Shown here piece after piece: positions 8,628 through 17,473 of a stretch of 64,000 nucleotides of DNA. Below the pieces are notes generated by a model. That model ran no database searches. It had not been told where the DNA came from and saw nothing but the letters and a program-made list of their open reading frames with translations. Location: positions 1 to 64,000 of the forward strand of contig NZ_WBJS01000009.1 of assembly GCF_009296265.1 (NCBI RefSeq), written 5' to 3'. The translations under genes were made by a program, and so were the position numbers. Position 1 is the first letter of the stretch. Every line of letters begins with the position of its first letter. Origin of the DNA: Thioclava sp. JE_KL1. GTDB taxonomy: Bacteria > Pseudomonadota > Alphaproteobacteria > Rhodobacterales > Rhodobacteraceae.

Positions 8628-9190
8628 CGAATGCCGTTCGGGTTATTCCGATGTGTGTTTAGGTTTGCAGCGCGCCCGTCAGCGGACAAGCGCAAATTGC
8701 GAAACCGCGCCGGGATCGGGAGTCAGAGCGGGATTTTCAGGGTGAGTTGCATAAAATTTGTGCACAAAAGCGTCATGTGAGCGCGGATTAGTCTCACGCC
8801 GCAGTGAGAATCGCGCGTGGCGATTTCTCAAAAATCGTCTGCAATGACGGTCCAGATCGAAGGGCGCCCGGGTCCTGATGGCGACCGGAGTTTCGGATTG
8901 CGACCTGCTCCGTCGCAGCAGTTCCGGGGGTGAGACAGGACGTTCGCCTTTCCCGGGATCACGGACGCACGCAAATTCGTGAATACTTGCGAAATGACAT
9001 AACCCGTGCAAACCTCGCACACACAGGGGGAGGAAAGAGAGTTTCCGCTTTTGAGGAGACGTCGGAAGCTTGGCGTTCACGCCGACTCACGAAACCGCGA
9101 TTCGCTTGGAGGAGTGCCGTCGCGTGTTTTCGCCCTCCCGCTCACTTCGGTCCCGCATCTGTCGGGGTCGCAACCAAACGGGGAGGAACC
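8628..9190. other. Divergent regulatory gap, amide operon / TRAP operon
   Basis: This stretch separates the leader of the minus-strand amide operon from the plus-strand TRAP operon and should hold both promoters. Small open frames within it have no ribosome site or recognisable content. A weak inverted element (GAGAATCGCGCGTGGCGATTTCTC, about 8806-8829) is visible but is not assignable. No RNA gene seen. Confidence 0.35.
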
Positions 9191-10288
9191 ATGAAAAATC
9201 TGACCACTCGCAGACATGCGTTACGCACTCTTGCCGCGGCGGGCGCTGCCAGCCTTGCTGCTCCGCATATCGCCTCGGCCCAAGCCAATGGCACGACCTG
9301 GAAAATCCAGACCTCGTGGCCGGGCGGCGTCGGTCTCCAGACCTTCAAGGACTGGTGCGCCACGATTCAGGAAAAAACCGGTGGCGAACTCGCCTTCCAG
9401 CCGTTCGGCGCGAATGACGTCGTGGGCGACTTCCAGCTCTACGACGCGGTGAAGAACGGCGTGCTCGACGCGGTCAACCCGTTCACCATCTACGTGCAGG
9501 GTATCATCCCGGCGGGGGTGTTCCTGACGTCCTATCCGCTCGGTCTGCGCAACCCGCATGAATTCGACGTGTTCTATTACGGCCTCGGCGGGCTGGAGAT
9601 GGCGCGCGAACTTTATGCGGCGCAGGGCATGTATTTCGTGGGCCCCGTCCATCACGGCCCGAACATCATCCACTCGAAGGTGCCGATCCGCTCGATCGAC
9701 GACTTCCGCGGCCGCAAGATGCGCCTTCCGGGCGGCATGGTCGCCGATGTCTTCGGCGAGATCGGCGCGGAGACCACCGTGCTTCCGGGCTCGGAGATCT
9801 TCCCGGCGCTCGAGAAGGGCACGATCGACGTGGCCGACTATGTGGGCCCGGCGGTGAACTACGCGCTCGGCTTCAGCCAGGTGACCAGCTACATCTCGAT
9901 GGGCCCGCCCGGCATGATGTCGCTCTATCAGCCGGTGGACATCATGGACATCACCGTCGGCATGGACGCGTGGAACAAGCTCAGCCCCGAGATGAAGCAA
10001 TTCGTCGAGATGGAGACCCACGTCTATTCCGACATGCATCACGCGGCGATCCAGAAGGCCGACCAGGAGGCTTGGGCCAAGTTCGAGGCCGACGGCACCG
10101 AGGTCACGCGCCTCAGCCAGGACGATGTGGAGCTGATGACCGAAGTCGCCGTTCCGATCTGGTTCAAATACGCCAATCGCGACAAGGACAGCGCGCGGAT
10201 CTTCAAGACACAGCTCGATTACATGATGTCCGGCTCGCTGGGCTATGTGACGCCCGATCTGGTCGACGGTCTGGAACTGAAGCTCTGA
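9191..10288 (+). CDS. TRAP transporter substrate-binding protein, DctP/TakP-like
   Basis: Periplasmic receptor for a carboxylate-type solute. 365 residues with a twin-arginine-like signal (TTRRHALRTLAAAGAASLAA) cut after ASA. Mature family features are the TWKIQTSWPGG opening, the conserved substrate Arg region FRGRKMRLPGG, and GTIDVADYVGPAVNYALGF. The latter resembles the 2-oxoacid-binding TakP subgroup rather than the C4-dicarboxylate DctP type, though the ligand stays unproven. The ATG at 9191 follows GGGAGGAACC. The two permease genes follow after a 92-base gap containing a hairpin. Confidence 0.92.
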   Translation: MKNLTTRRHALRTLAAAGAASLAAPHIASAQANGTTWKIQTSWPGGVGLQTFKDWCATIQEKTGGELAFQPFGANDVVGDFQLYDAVKNGVLDAVNPFTIYVQGIIPAGVFLTSYPLGLRNPHEFDVFYYGLGGLEMARELYAAQGMYFVGPVHHGPNIIHSKVPIRSIDDFRGRKMRLPGGMVADVFGEIGAETTVLPGSEIFPALEKGTIDVADYVGPAVNYALGFSQVTSYISMGPPGMMSLYQPVDIMDITVGMDAWNKLSPEMKQFVEMETHVYSDMHHAAIQKADQEAWAKFEADGTEVTRLSQDDVELMTEVAVPIWFKYANRDKDSARIFKTQLDYMMSGSLGYVTPDLVDGLELKL

Positions 10289-10310
10289 TTTGATCCGACA
10301 GACAGTGTGA

Positions 10311-10336
10311 CGGGCCCGCCCTTTGGCGCGGGCCCG
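10311..10336 (+). terminator. Intercistronic hairpin between TRAP receptor and permeases
   Basis: CGGGCCCGC/GCGGGCCCG forms a 9-bp stem in the gap between receptor and permease genes and is not followed by a U-tract. It more likely stabilises the 3' end of the receptor message, giving more receptor than permease, than terminates outright. Confidence 0.45.
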
Positions 10337-10380
10337 GTTCAACTGATGGCTGGGCATGACCCGGCAACAGGGGGTGGGCA

Positions 10381-11703
10381 ATGCCCAGTATCGACTTTAC
10401 TCTACCGCATTGGGCCTATTGGGCGGGGCTGATCCTCTTCCCGATCATTGCGGCGACGCTGGCCAACCGGCCACGCAAGACGGAGCGGCGTTATTCGCTC
10501 TCCTTGGGCTATTTCATTCTCGTGACCGGGGGGATGCTGGGACTGCATCGCTTCTATGTGAAAAGCCTGCTGGGCTTTCTCTTCATCCCGGTCTTCATCG
10601 CCATTCTCTATGCGAATGCGCAAGGTCACGATGCGCGCGGCACGGTCTCCGACATGTCGAACGTGGTGCGCATGGCCGAGCGCTCGCTAGAGCGCGAACA
10701 GGAACGCGTCGACACGGCGCAGGCCGATCTGCCCAAGCTGCGCGAGGAACTGGCAGCCGCCGAGGAAGGCAGCTTCGCGCAGAAGCGCGCGCAGCGAAAT
10801 GTCGATCGCGCCGAGAAGCGGGTCACGGATGGCGAGGCGGTGATCGAACAGGCGCAGGCCGATCTCGTCGAAGCGCGCCCGAAGCGGGACGCGGCTGCCG
10901 CCGTGCTCGCGAAATGGCGCAGCATCTCGAAATATGCCTTCTGGGTACTGCTCGCAGGGATCGTCATCGACGCGCTCCTGCTTCCGATGCTGGTGCGGCG
11001 CGCGAATGCCGCGCTGCCCGAGCACGAGGAGGAAAGCGAGGTCGAGCGGCGCCTCGAAGCGCTCGAAGACGAGGAGATGAAAGACGACTCCCGTCATATC
11101 TCGTCGGGCTGGACCGGCTGGATCGACCGGCTGTCGCTCAAGGCGGGCGAATTCGTCAGCTATTGGGCGATCATCGCGGTCTTCGTCTATTATTTCGAGG
11201 TGATCAGCCGCTACGTCTTCAACAGCCCGACCAACTGGGCGCATGAGGCGATGTATCTGATGTTCGGGATGCAATACCTGATCTCGGGCGCCTATGCGAT
11301 GCTGACCGAGAGCCATGTTCGCGTCGATATCTTCTACGCGCCGCTGTCGAAACCGCGCAAAGCGTGGGTCGACCTGCTGACCTCGGTCTTCTTCTTCATC
11401 TTCGCGGGCACATTGCTGGTGACGTCGTGGATCTTCGCGATGGACGCGATCGCCGTGCCCACGGGCAACGGGCTCATCTCGCAATGGGCACGCGGCGAAA
11501 TTCCGACCGGCGAGATGCTGGCGAACTGGAACTTCGCACAGTGGACCGATGCGAATGTCCGCTGGGGCGAGATCAGCTTCAATGAATGGGAGGTGCCTCT
11601 GTGGCCGATGAAATGGGTCATGGTGATCGGCGCTCTGCTGCTTGTTCTGCAGGGCATTTCGAAATTCGCACAAGATCTGCGGATCGTAATGGGCAGGGGC
11701 TGA
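10381..11703 (+). CDS. TRAP small permease (DctQ) fused to TM2 domain and coiled coil
   Basis: At 440 residues it is more than twice the usual DctQ length. Residues about 5-80 form a TM2 domain, with GGMLGLHRFYVKSLLGF between two membrane helices. Residues about 95-175 are a long Glu/Arg/Ala-rich coiled coil (SLEREQERVDTAQADLPKL and following), then another membrane helix (about 182-203) and an acidic linker. Residues about 250-435 are a DctQ domain with VISRYVFNSPTNWAHEA and four helices. DctQ proteins bridge receptor and DctM; what the extension adds is unknown. The dctM-like gene starts 3 bases after its stop. Confidence 0.85.
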   Translation: MPSIDFTLPHWAYWAGLILFPIIAATLANRPRKTERRYSLSLGYFILVTGGMLGLHRFYVKSLLGFLFIPVFIAILYANAQGHDARGTVSDMSNVVRMAERSLEREQERVDTAQADLPKLREELAAAEEGSFAQKRAQRNVDRAEKRVTDGEAVIEQAQADLVEARPKRDAAAAVLAKWRSISKYAFWVLLAGIVIDALLLPMLVRRANAALPEHEEESEVERRLEALEDEEMKDDSRHISSGWTGWIDRLSLKAGEFVSYWAIIAVFVYYFEVISRYVFNSPTNWAHEAMYLMFGMQYLISGAYAMLTESHVRVDIFYAPLSKPRKAWVDLLTSVFFFIFAGTLLVTSWIFAMDAIAVPTGNGLISQWARGEIPTGEMLANWNFAQWTDANVRWGEISFNEWEVPLWPMKWVMVIGALLLVLQGISKFAQDLRIVMGRG

Positions 11704-11706
11704 TAC

Positions 11707-13062
11707 ATGGGACTTGAAATTGGAATTGAGTGGCTGACACTCATCATGTTCGGCTCGCTGGTCGTCCTGCTGATGGCAGGGCTTCCACTGGCCTTCGTCA
11801 CGGGCGGTCTGGCCTGTGTCTTCCTGTTCGTGCTGGGCGACGAACGCGCGCTCAACATCGTGCCGAGCCGCATCTTCCCGCTGATGACGAACTACCAGCT
11901 CTCGGCGATCCCCTTGTTCATCTTCATGGCGTCAATGCTGGAGAGGGCGGGGATCATCAACGAGATGTTCGACGTCATCTACAAGGTGCTGGGCGGGGTG
12001 CGCGGCGGTCTGGCCGCGGCCACGATCATCGCCTCGACCGTGCTGGCCGCGATGGTGGGCGTGATCGGGGCTGCGGTGGTGACGATGGGGATCATCGCGC
12101 TGCCGGCGATGCTCGATCGCGGATATAACGCGAAGATCGCGATGGGCTCGATCATGGCGGGCGGCACGCTCGGCATCCTGATTCCGCCGTCGATCCTTGC
12201 GATCATCTACGCGGTCGTGGCCGAGCAATCGGTGGGCGAGCTGTTCATCGGCGCAGTCATTCCCGGCCTTCTTCTGTCGGGCATGTATGTGGCCTATGTG
12301 CTGATCCGCTGCGCGATCAATCCCGAGATGGGCCCGCCGATCCCGCCGGAAGAGCGCATCACGGGGCGCGAGAAGATCCGCCTGATGAGTAACATGTCGG
12401 CGCCGATCTCGCTGATCGTGATCGTGCTGGGCGTGATTTTCACCGGTGTCGCGACGCCGGTGGAAGCGGCTGGCATCGGCACGTTCGGCGCGATCATCGT
12501 GGCGGCGATCCACCGCAAGCTCGACTGGCAGACGATCCGCGAAGCCGCGGTCACCACGCTCAAGGCCTCGGCGATGGTCATCTGGATCATGTTCGGCGCG
12601 ACCATCTTCGTCGGGCTCTACGTGCTCGAGGGCGGCCAGCAGTTCGTGCAGAACGCGTTGCAGGCGACCGGGCTCGGGCCTTGGGGCATCCTGATCATCA
12701 TGCAGCTCGTGCTGATCATTCTGGGCATGTTCCTCGACTGGGTCGGCATCCTGCTGCTCTGCGTGCCGATTTTCGTGCCGATCGTGAAGGCGCTCGGCGC
12801 CGAGGCCTTCGGGCTGAGCGATCCTGATGATCTCGTGCTGTGGTTCGGGGTGCTCTACCTCGTGAACATGCAGATGAGCTTCCTGTCGCCGCCCTTCGGC
12901 TATGCGCTGTTCTATCTGCGCGGGGTGGCACCGCCGGAAATCCCGATGGGCGACATCTTCCGCTCGGCGCTGCCGTTCCTAGCGCTTCAGGTGGTGGGCT
13001 TGTTGCTATGCATGTTCTTCCCGGAGATCATCATCTGGCTGCCGAAGCTGGTCTACGGTTGA
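11707..13062 (+). CDS. TRAP transporter large permease, DctM
   Basis: Transport subunit that uses an ion gradient, 451 residues with about 12 membrane segments. Family landmarks are LPLAFVTGGLACVF, IPLFIFMASMLERAGI, the GGVRGGLAAATIIASTVLAAM loop, and GTLGILIPPSI. The C-terminal half holds FLSPPFGYALFYLRGVAP. It is the last gene of the TRAP operon and is followed by a strong terminator. With the TakP-like receptor it probably imports an organic acid. Confidence 0.94.
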   Translation: MGLEIGIEWLTLIMFGSLVVLLMAGLPLAFVTGGLACVFLFVLGDERALNIVPSRIFPLMTNYQLSAIPLFIFMASMLERAGIINEMFDVIYKVLGGVRGGLAAATIIASTVLAAMVGVIGAAVVTMGIIALPAMLDRGYNAKIAMGSIMAGGTLGILIPPSILAIIYAVVAEQSVGELFIGAVIPGLLLSGMYVAYVLIRCAINPEMGPPIPPEERITGREKIRLMSNMSAPISLIVIVLGVIFTGVATPVEAAGIGTFGAIIVAAIHRKLDWQTIREAAVTTLKASAMVIWIMFGATIFVGLYVLEGGQQFVQNALQATGLGPWGILIIMQLVLIILGMFLDWVGILLLCVPIFVPIVKALGAEAFGLSDPDDLVLWFGVLYLVNMQMSFLSPPFGYALFYLRGVAPPEIPMGDIFRSALPFLALQVVGLLLCMFFPEIIIWLPKLVYG

Positions 13063-13092
13063 TCGCTCGCACCTGGACCGGAAGAAATGACG

Positions 13093-13120
13093 AGCCCCGC
13101 GCAGTGCGCGGGGCTTTTTT
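13093..13120 (+). terminator. Rho-independent terminator of the TRAP operon
   Basis: AGCCCCGCGC-AGT-GCGCGGGGCT followed by TTTTTT, 31 bases after the DctM stop. It is a textbook intrinsic terminator. The 220 bases to the stressosome operon hold a possible -35 (TTGACT at 13280) but no clear -10. Confidence 0.85.
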
Positions 13121-13340
13121 GTCTGTCGGTTCAGGTTCCTGCCGTAAGCCTCGGCAGGGTGCCACGGGGTATCCTCACGCAGAAAATCGCCGTCTGCGAA
13201 AGTCTGCCGGCAACTTTCGGACCTTGAGCGATACTTCTCCGGATCAATCTCCGTTGCGGCAACCGACCCGTCCAAGCCGTTGACTTTACCGCGGCTAATT
13301 GGCTTACCTGCTGTATTGAAAAGAACTGGAGTGCCTGCAC

Positions 13341-14216
13341 ATGCCGCAAACAGCGACGGCAAATATCCTGAACATCCTCGAATCCGATTTCTCCGGCGTC
13401 GTGGAGGAGTGGCTTGGCACTCAGGTGAAAGAGGGCGTGAAACGCTCTGACCTGTTTTCCGACTCCGAGAGCCGTGCGCAGAACCAGGAACTTCTGAAGG
13501 CCTTCACCAAAGGTGTCCGTGCGGGCGTCGTGAATGAAGAGTTCAGCCTGGACGACGACGAGTGGGAAGACCTGCGCGCCGTTCTTGCCGATGTCAGCAA
13601 GGAACGTGTCGGCCGTGGCGTGACGCCGACCGAGATGGCGACCTTCGTGCTGGCCCTCAAAGCCCCGCTGTTTACGCGGCTCGAGGCGATGACGGATATC
13701 GAAAGCGGCAAGCTTATCAGCGACGTGCTGATGGTGACCCGTCTCGTCGATGCTTTCGCGATCTACACCAACGAGATCTTCATCGGCGAGCGTGATCAGA
13801 TCATAGAGCGCCAGCGTCAGGAAATGCTCGAACTCTCGACCCCGGTTGTCGAGCTCTGGGACCGGGTCCTCACGCTGCCGCTGATCGGCACGCTGGATTC
13901 CGCCCGCGCGCAGGAGGTCATGGAGAACCTGCTGGAGACGATCCTCGAGCGGCAGGCCGAGGTGGTGATCATGGACATCACCGGTGTCGGCACGGTCGAC
14001 ACGCAGGTTGCGCAGCACCTTTTGCGGGCTGCGGCCGCCGTGCGCCTGATGGGCGCGGAATGCATCATCAGCGGCATCAGCCCGATGATCGCGCAGACCA
14101 TGGTGCAGCTCGGCATCGACGTGGGCACGGTGTCTACCCGGTCCAGCATCCGCACGGCCCTGGCCGATGCATTGCAGAAGGTCGGCTACGTCATCAAAAC
14201 CAGCGAGGTTTCCTGA
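13341..14216 (+). CDS. rsbR: RsbR-type stressosome scaffold/sensor (STAS)
   Basis: Core stressosome subunit, 291 residues. The N-terminal helical RsbR sensor domain spans about 1-150, is joined by a helical linker (IIERQRQEMLELSTPVVELW), and is followed by a STAS domain (about 165-280). In the STAS part the two Thr positions phosphorylated in Bacillus RsbRA are present: DITGVGTVDT and GISPMIAQTMVQLGID. It leads a five-gene set whose members overlap or nearly touch. The signal sensed is unknown; no haem or flavin ligand residue can be assigned by eye. Confidence 0.9.
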   Translation: MPQTATANILNILESDFSGVVEEWLGTQVKEGVKRSDLFSDSESRAQNQELLKAFTKGVRAGVVNEEFSLDDDEWEDLRAVLADVSKERVGRGVTPTEMATFVLALKAPLFTRLEAMTDIESGKLISDVLMVTRLVDAFAIYTNEIFIGERDQIIERQRQEMLELSTPVVELWDRVLTLPLIGTLDSARAQEVMENLLETILERQAEVVIMDITGVGTVDTQVAQHLLRAAAAVRLMGAECIISGISPMIAQTMVQLGIDVGTVSTRSSIRTALADALQKVGYVIKTSEVS

Positions 14217-14217
14217 C

Positions 14218-14571
14218 GTGTCGGGTGTGACGTCCATAAACCTGGTCGAGAACGCGCTTCTCGTCTCCATTCAGGACGACGTCACCGATACGGAAATCGT
14301 GGAGCTGCAGGACACGTTGTCGAACCGGATCGCGAAGGAAAACGTCAAAGGCGTAATTCTCGATATCAGTTCGCTGGAGATCGTCGATACCTTCGTCGGC
14401 CGTGTCATTGCGCAGCTCGCTGGCATTTCCAAGCTGCTGGCCGCTGAAACCTACGTTGTGGGGATGCGGCCCGCGGTTGCGGTGACCTTGGTGGAGCTGG
14501 GCATGTATCTGCCCGAGACCCGTACGGCGCTCAGCCTGACCCATGCACTCACTCAGTTGCGGCGTGCCTGA
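14218..14571 (+). CDS. rsbS: RsbS-type stressosome STAS protein
   Basis: The 117-residue single-domain STAS protein that co-assembles with RsbR and sequesters RsbT. The phosphorylation-site segment DISSLEIVDTF keeps the Ser equivalent to Bacillus RsbS Ser59, followed by VIAQLAGISKLLAAETYVVG and PAVAVTLVELGMYL. The start is a GTG one base after the rsbR stop, with GAGG 8-9 bases upstream; the longer ATG frame runs backward into rsbR. It overlaps the rsbT-like gene. Confidence 0.9.
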   Translation: MSGVTSINLVENALLVSIQDDVTDTEIVELQDTLSNRIAKENVKGVILDISSLEIVDTFVGRVIAQLAGISKLLAAETYVVGMRPAVAVTLVELGMYLPETRTALSLTHALTQLRRA

Positions 14572-14983
14572 TCCAAACGAAACATCCAGCAGACCCGCGG
14601 TTGCGGAGATAACGCTCGCGACCAGTCGCGATGTCGTCGCCGCGCGCCAGGCGGTTGCGCGAATTCTCAAGGAACGCGGGTTGTCGGCGGTGCGGATCAC
14701 CCGGTTCGCGACGGCTGTGAGCGAAATCACCCGCAACGCCATCGTCCACGGTGGCGGCGGCAAGATTTCAATTTATCTCGACGGTCGTAACGAGTATCTG
14801 CGCGTCGAATGCCGGGACGAGGGACCGGGGATCGAAAATGTGACGCTGGCCATGTCCGAGGGCTATACGACCGCGGGCGGGCTCGGCAAAGGTCTTGGCG
14901 GCGCCAAACGCCTCTCACATGGGTTCGAGGTCCACTCAGCGCCCGGGAAAGGAACAACCGTTTCCATGAGCGTGAAGCTATGA
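14543..14983 (+). CDS. rsbT: RsbT-type switch kinase
   Basis: Serine/threonine kinase that phosphorylates RsbS/RsbR and then leaves the stressosome to activate a partner. The 146-residue GHKL ATPase shows an N box (FATAVSEITRNAIVHGGG), a G1 box (DEGPGI) and a G2-like box (GGLGKGLGGAKRL) followed by SAPGKGTTV. The ATG at 14543 lies inside rsbS; a GTG at 14564, overlapping the rsbS stop region, would give 139 residues and is equally plausible. Its partner in this genome is not an RsbU in this window, but may be one of the two ATPase proteins encoded next. Confidence 0.89.
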   Translation: MHSLSCGVPDPNETSSRPAVAEITLATSRDVVAARQAVARILKERGLSAVRITRFATAVSEITRNAIVHGGGGKISIYLDGRNEYLRVECRDEGPGIENVTLAMSEGYTTAGGLGKGLGGAKRLSHGFEVHSAPGKGTTVSMSVKL

Positions 14984-15990
14984 ACCAGTGGGTCGAAATT
15001 GATGATCGCAGCGCCGTGGCCGTCGTGAGGCGGCTTGCGCGGCGCCATGGCGTCGAGATCGGTCTTCCCGAGACTCGCGTCGGCGAACTCGCGATCGTGG
15101 CCACGGAGGCCGCGACGAACATCCTGCGCTACGCAGAGCGTGGTCGCGCCCTGATCGAACTCGTGCGGCAGCCCGGCGCCGATGTCATCAACATGATCTT
15201 CACCGATCGCGGGCCGGGGATCGCGGATATCGACCGGATGTTCCAGGACGGCGAAAGCTCCACCGATTCCGCCGGGCTCGGGCTCGGGGCGATCGTGCGC
15301 CTGTCGGATACGTTCGACATCTTTAGTTCGCCCGACACCGGGACGACGATCGTGTGCACTTTTGGCGGGCGACGCGACGGGGCTGATTGCGGCGTCGACG
15401 CTGTGGGGCTGCGCGTCTGCCACCCGAACGAAGTCACTTGCGGCGATGATTTTCAAATCCGTCAGACCCCGCGCGCGACCGATGTGTTGCTCTGCGATGG
15501 CCTCGGGCATGGCCCTGCCGCCGCCGAAGCCGCCAGCGAAGTCATCGAGGCCGCTGGCGCTGCGGGCGGGCTCTCGTCCGAGCCGGGCAAATTGATGCGC
15601 CAGATTACCGAGCGGCTGGTCGGGCGGCGCGGCGCGGTGGCTGCGCTGATGCATATCGCCCAACCGCAGATGGAGCTGCGCTACGCGGCGCTTGGCAATA
15701 TCTCCTCCTTGCTGGTCGGCGCGAATGGCATTCGCCGGATGGCGGTGCGGGACGGTCGCATCGGTGGCGCGGCGACCCATGGCTACGAGGAAGTCGTGCA
15801 ACTGGAGGCGGGGGACATGGTCATCCTGCATAGCGACGGTTTGAAAACCTTGCGGGAGGCGCATTTCCCGCCCGGACTGCTGAAGAAAAGCCCGCTTTTG
15901 ATTGCCGGATTCCTTCTGGATCGGGCCTTCCGCGGACGCGACGACGCCAGCATCGTCGTCTTGCGTATCAACCGGGAGCGCGAGCAGTGA
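14980..15990 (+). CDS. GHKL ATPase fused to RsbX/SpoIIE-like phosphatase
   Basis: 336 residues with two domains: an RsbW/RsbT-like ATPase (about 1-135; N box AIVATEAATNILRYAERG, DRGPGIAD, GLGLGAIVRLSD) and a PP2C-type phosphatase (about 145-336; DVLLCDGLGHGPAAAEAASE, HSDGLKT, GRDDASIVVLRI). The phosphatase resembles RsbX, which dephosphorylates RsbR/RsbS and resets the stressosome. Fusion to an ATPase domain is the unusual part. ATGA overlap with the rsbT stop sets the start and indicates coupled translation. Confidence 0.88.
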   Translation: MNQWVEIDDRSAVAVVRRLARRHGVEIGLPETRVGELAIVATEAATNILRYAERGRALIELVRQPGADVINMIFTDRGPGIADIDRMFQDGESSTDSAGLGLGAIVRLSDTFDIFSSPDTGTTIVCTFGGRRDGADCGVDAVGLRVCHPNEVTCGDDFQIRQTPRATDVLLCDGLGHGPAAAEAASEVIEAAGAAGGLSSEPGKLMRQITERLVGRRGAVAALMHIAQPQMELRYAALGNISSLLVGANGIRRMAVRDGRIGGAATHGYEEVVQLEAGDMVILHSDGLKTLREAHFPPGLLKKSPLLIAGFLLDRAFRGRDDASIVVLRINREREQ

Positions 15991-17123
15991 AAACGACGAA
16001 GCTCACCACCGTAACCCTCGAAAAAAGCACCGACGTCGCCCGGTTGCGCGACGTCGCGATGACATTGACCAGCGTTCTCCAATTCAGCTCCTTCGAACGC
16101 ACAAGGACCGTCACAGCCGTCGTCGAACTCGGCCGCAACGCGATCGAGCATGGCCAGAAGGGCCGCGCGACCTTTTCGCTGACCGAGGCGGAGGGCAAGC
16201 CTGCACTAGGGCTCCTCGTGACCGATCAGGGGCGGGGCATCCCGAAGGAGAACCTTCAGCCTGATGGCGCGCCGTCCTCCGCGACAGGGATGGGGCTGGG
16301 GCTTCGCGGCGTGCAGCGGATCGCCACGCGTTTCGATGTCCAGACCGGCCATGAGGGCACGCGCATCGATGCGGTTTTCGTGTCTTCTGCCGTTCTGCCG
16401 GCGGGCGCCCAGCTCGTCGATCAGGCGACCGAGGCGCTCGATGCCCTCAGCGCCAAGGATCCGACGGCGGCGCTCAACGAACAAAACCGCGAGCTGAGCG
16501 AGGAGATCACGGAACGCGACCTGCTGATGCAGGAGCTTCACCACCGCACGGGCAACAATCTGGCCCTCATCGCCGCGCTCATTCGCATGAGCAAGTCGCG
16601 GGCCAGACAGGATGAAACCCAACAGGTTCTGACCGAGCTCGAAGTCCGCGTCGGGGCGCTCTCCAAGGCCCACGAGCTGATGCAGCGCGGAACCGACACC
16701 GGCAAGGTCGATCTGGCGGAGATGGCGGCGGAAGTCGCAAGGACGTCGGAACGCGCGTTCAGCGGCGGAAGCCTCGACGCCAATATCGAAGTGAGCTGCG
16801 CAGAGCTGCAACTCGACAGCAAGCTCGCCATCGACATCGGGCTCATCATCGGCGAACTCATTACCAATGCGTTCAAATATGCCTTCGTCGGCAGGGATAG
16901 CGGGACCATCCGCGTCGAGGTCTCCGGCGATGTGCAAAGCGGTATTGCCTTGGTGGTGTCCGACAACGGCATCGGCTTGCCCTCGGATGCCGAGCGGCCG
17001 GAGCGGTCGAATTCTCTGGGTTGGCGATTGATCCGGACGCTGACCTTCCAGCACGACGCGACCCTGACCGTGGATGGCACCGATGGGCTGCGCGTGTGCA
17101 TCGAGTTCCCCGCGCAGGCCTGA
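15987..17123 (+). CDS. Histidine kinase with two ATPase domains (HisKA_2 class)
   Basis: 378 residues. Residues about 1-135 form an RsbW-like GHKL ATPase (VVELGRNAIEHGQKG, DQGRGIPKEN, GMGLGLRGVQRIATRF). After a coiled linker comes a HisKA_2-type dimerisation/phosphoacceptor segment (LLMQELHHRTGNNLALIAAL; His in ELHHR) and a C-terminal catalytic ATPase (GELITNAFKYAF, DNGIGLP, SLGWRLIRTLT). The GTG start overlaps the previous stop. It ends the stressosome operon and could pass the signal to a response regulator encoded elsewhere; none is nearby. Its N-terminal ATPase may take the place of an RsbT target. Confidence 0.88.
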   Translation: MKTTKLTTVTLEKSTDVARLRDVAMTLTSVLQFSSFERTRTVTAVVELGRNAIEHGQKGRATFSLTEAEGKPALGLLVTDQGRGIPKENLQPDGAPSSATGMGLGLRGVQRIATRFDVQTGHEGTRIDAVFVSSAVLPAGAQLVDQATEALDALSAKDPTAALNEQNRELSEEITERDLLMQELHHRTGNNLALIAALIRMSKSRARQDETQQVLTELEVRVGALSKAHELMQRGTDTGKVDLAEMAAEVARTSERAFSGGSLDANIEVSCAELQLDSKLAIDIGLIIGELITNAFKYAFVGRDSGTIRVEVSGDVQSGIALVVSDNGIGLPSDAERPERSNSLGWRLIRTLTFQHDATLTVDGTDGLRVCIEFPAQA

Positions 17124-17282
17124 CAGTCGCGGCATGGCGCAGGGACGCGCGCGGTGCAGAAGGGTGCACGGCGAAGGACGCAGGAACATGAGCCGCGCAG
17201 GGGTGGCCCGAGGGTCCGATTACAGTCGCATTTTCAGGGATTGCGCACTTTCAGAGTGTTGATGTGTCGATCAACAAAGGAA

Positions 17283-17298
17283 AGTGGCGGAGAGACAG
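17283..17298 (+). repeat. Left attachment repeat
   Basis: AGTGGCGGAGAGACAG, identical to the tRNA-Ser 3'-end copy at 35404-35419, 175 bases before the integrase start. Similarity stops at the next base (AATG here, GGAT in the tRNA), as expected for a recombination core left by site-specific integration. The remainder of the 17124-17473 gap holds the integrase promoter region and a candidate arm site. Confidence 0.85.
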
Positions 17299-17427
17299 AA
17301 TGTCTCGGTCGCCCCTCATTGCTCCTCAATAAACCTCAGAAGAATCCGGCAGGGCTTTGTTTTCAATATAGTTTTTCTGTCACCTCTCCTCATCGACACC
17401 CACCGGGATTTAGACGAGCTCAGTGCC

Positions 17428-17437
17428 GAAAGGTAAC
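17428..17437 (+). repeat. Candidate integrase arm-type site, left
   Basis: GAAAGGTAAC, embedded in GCCGAAAGGTAAC, matches GCCGAAATGTAAC near the right end with one mismatch. Its place between the left repeat and the integrase gene is where arm-type sites usually lie. The match is short and could be chance. Confidence 0.3.
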
Positions 17438-17473
17438 ATTCCTTATCGCCGGGATTGACGAAGGAGTGGCGTA

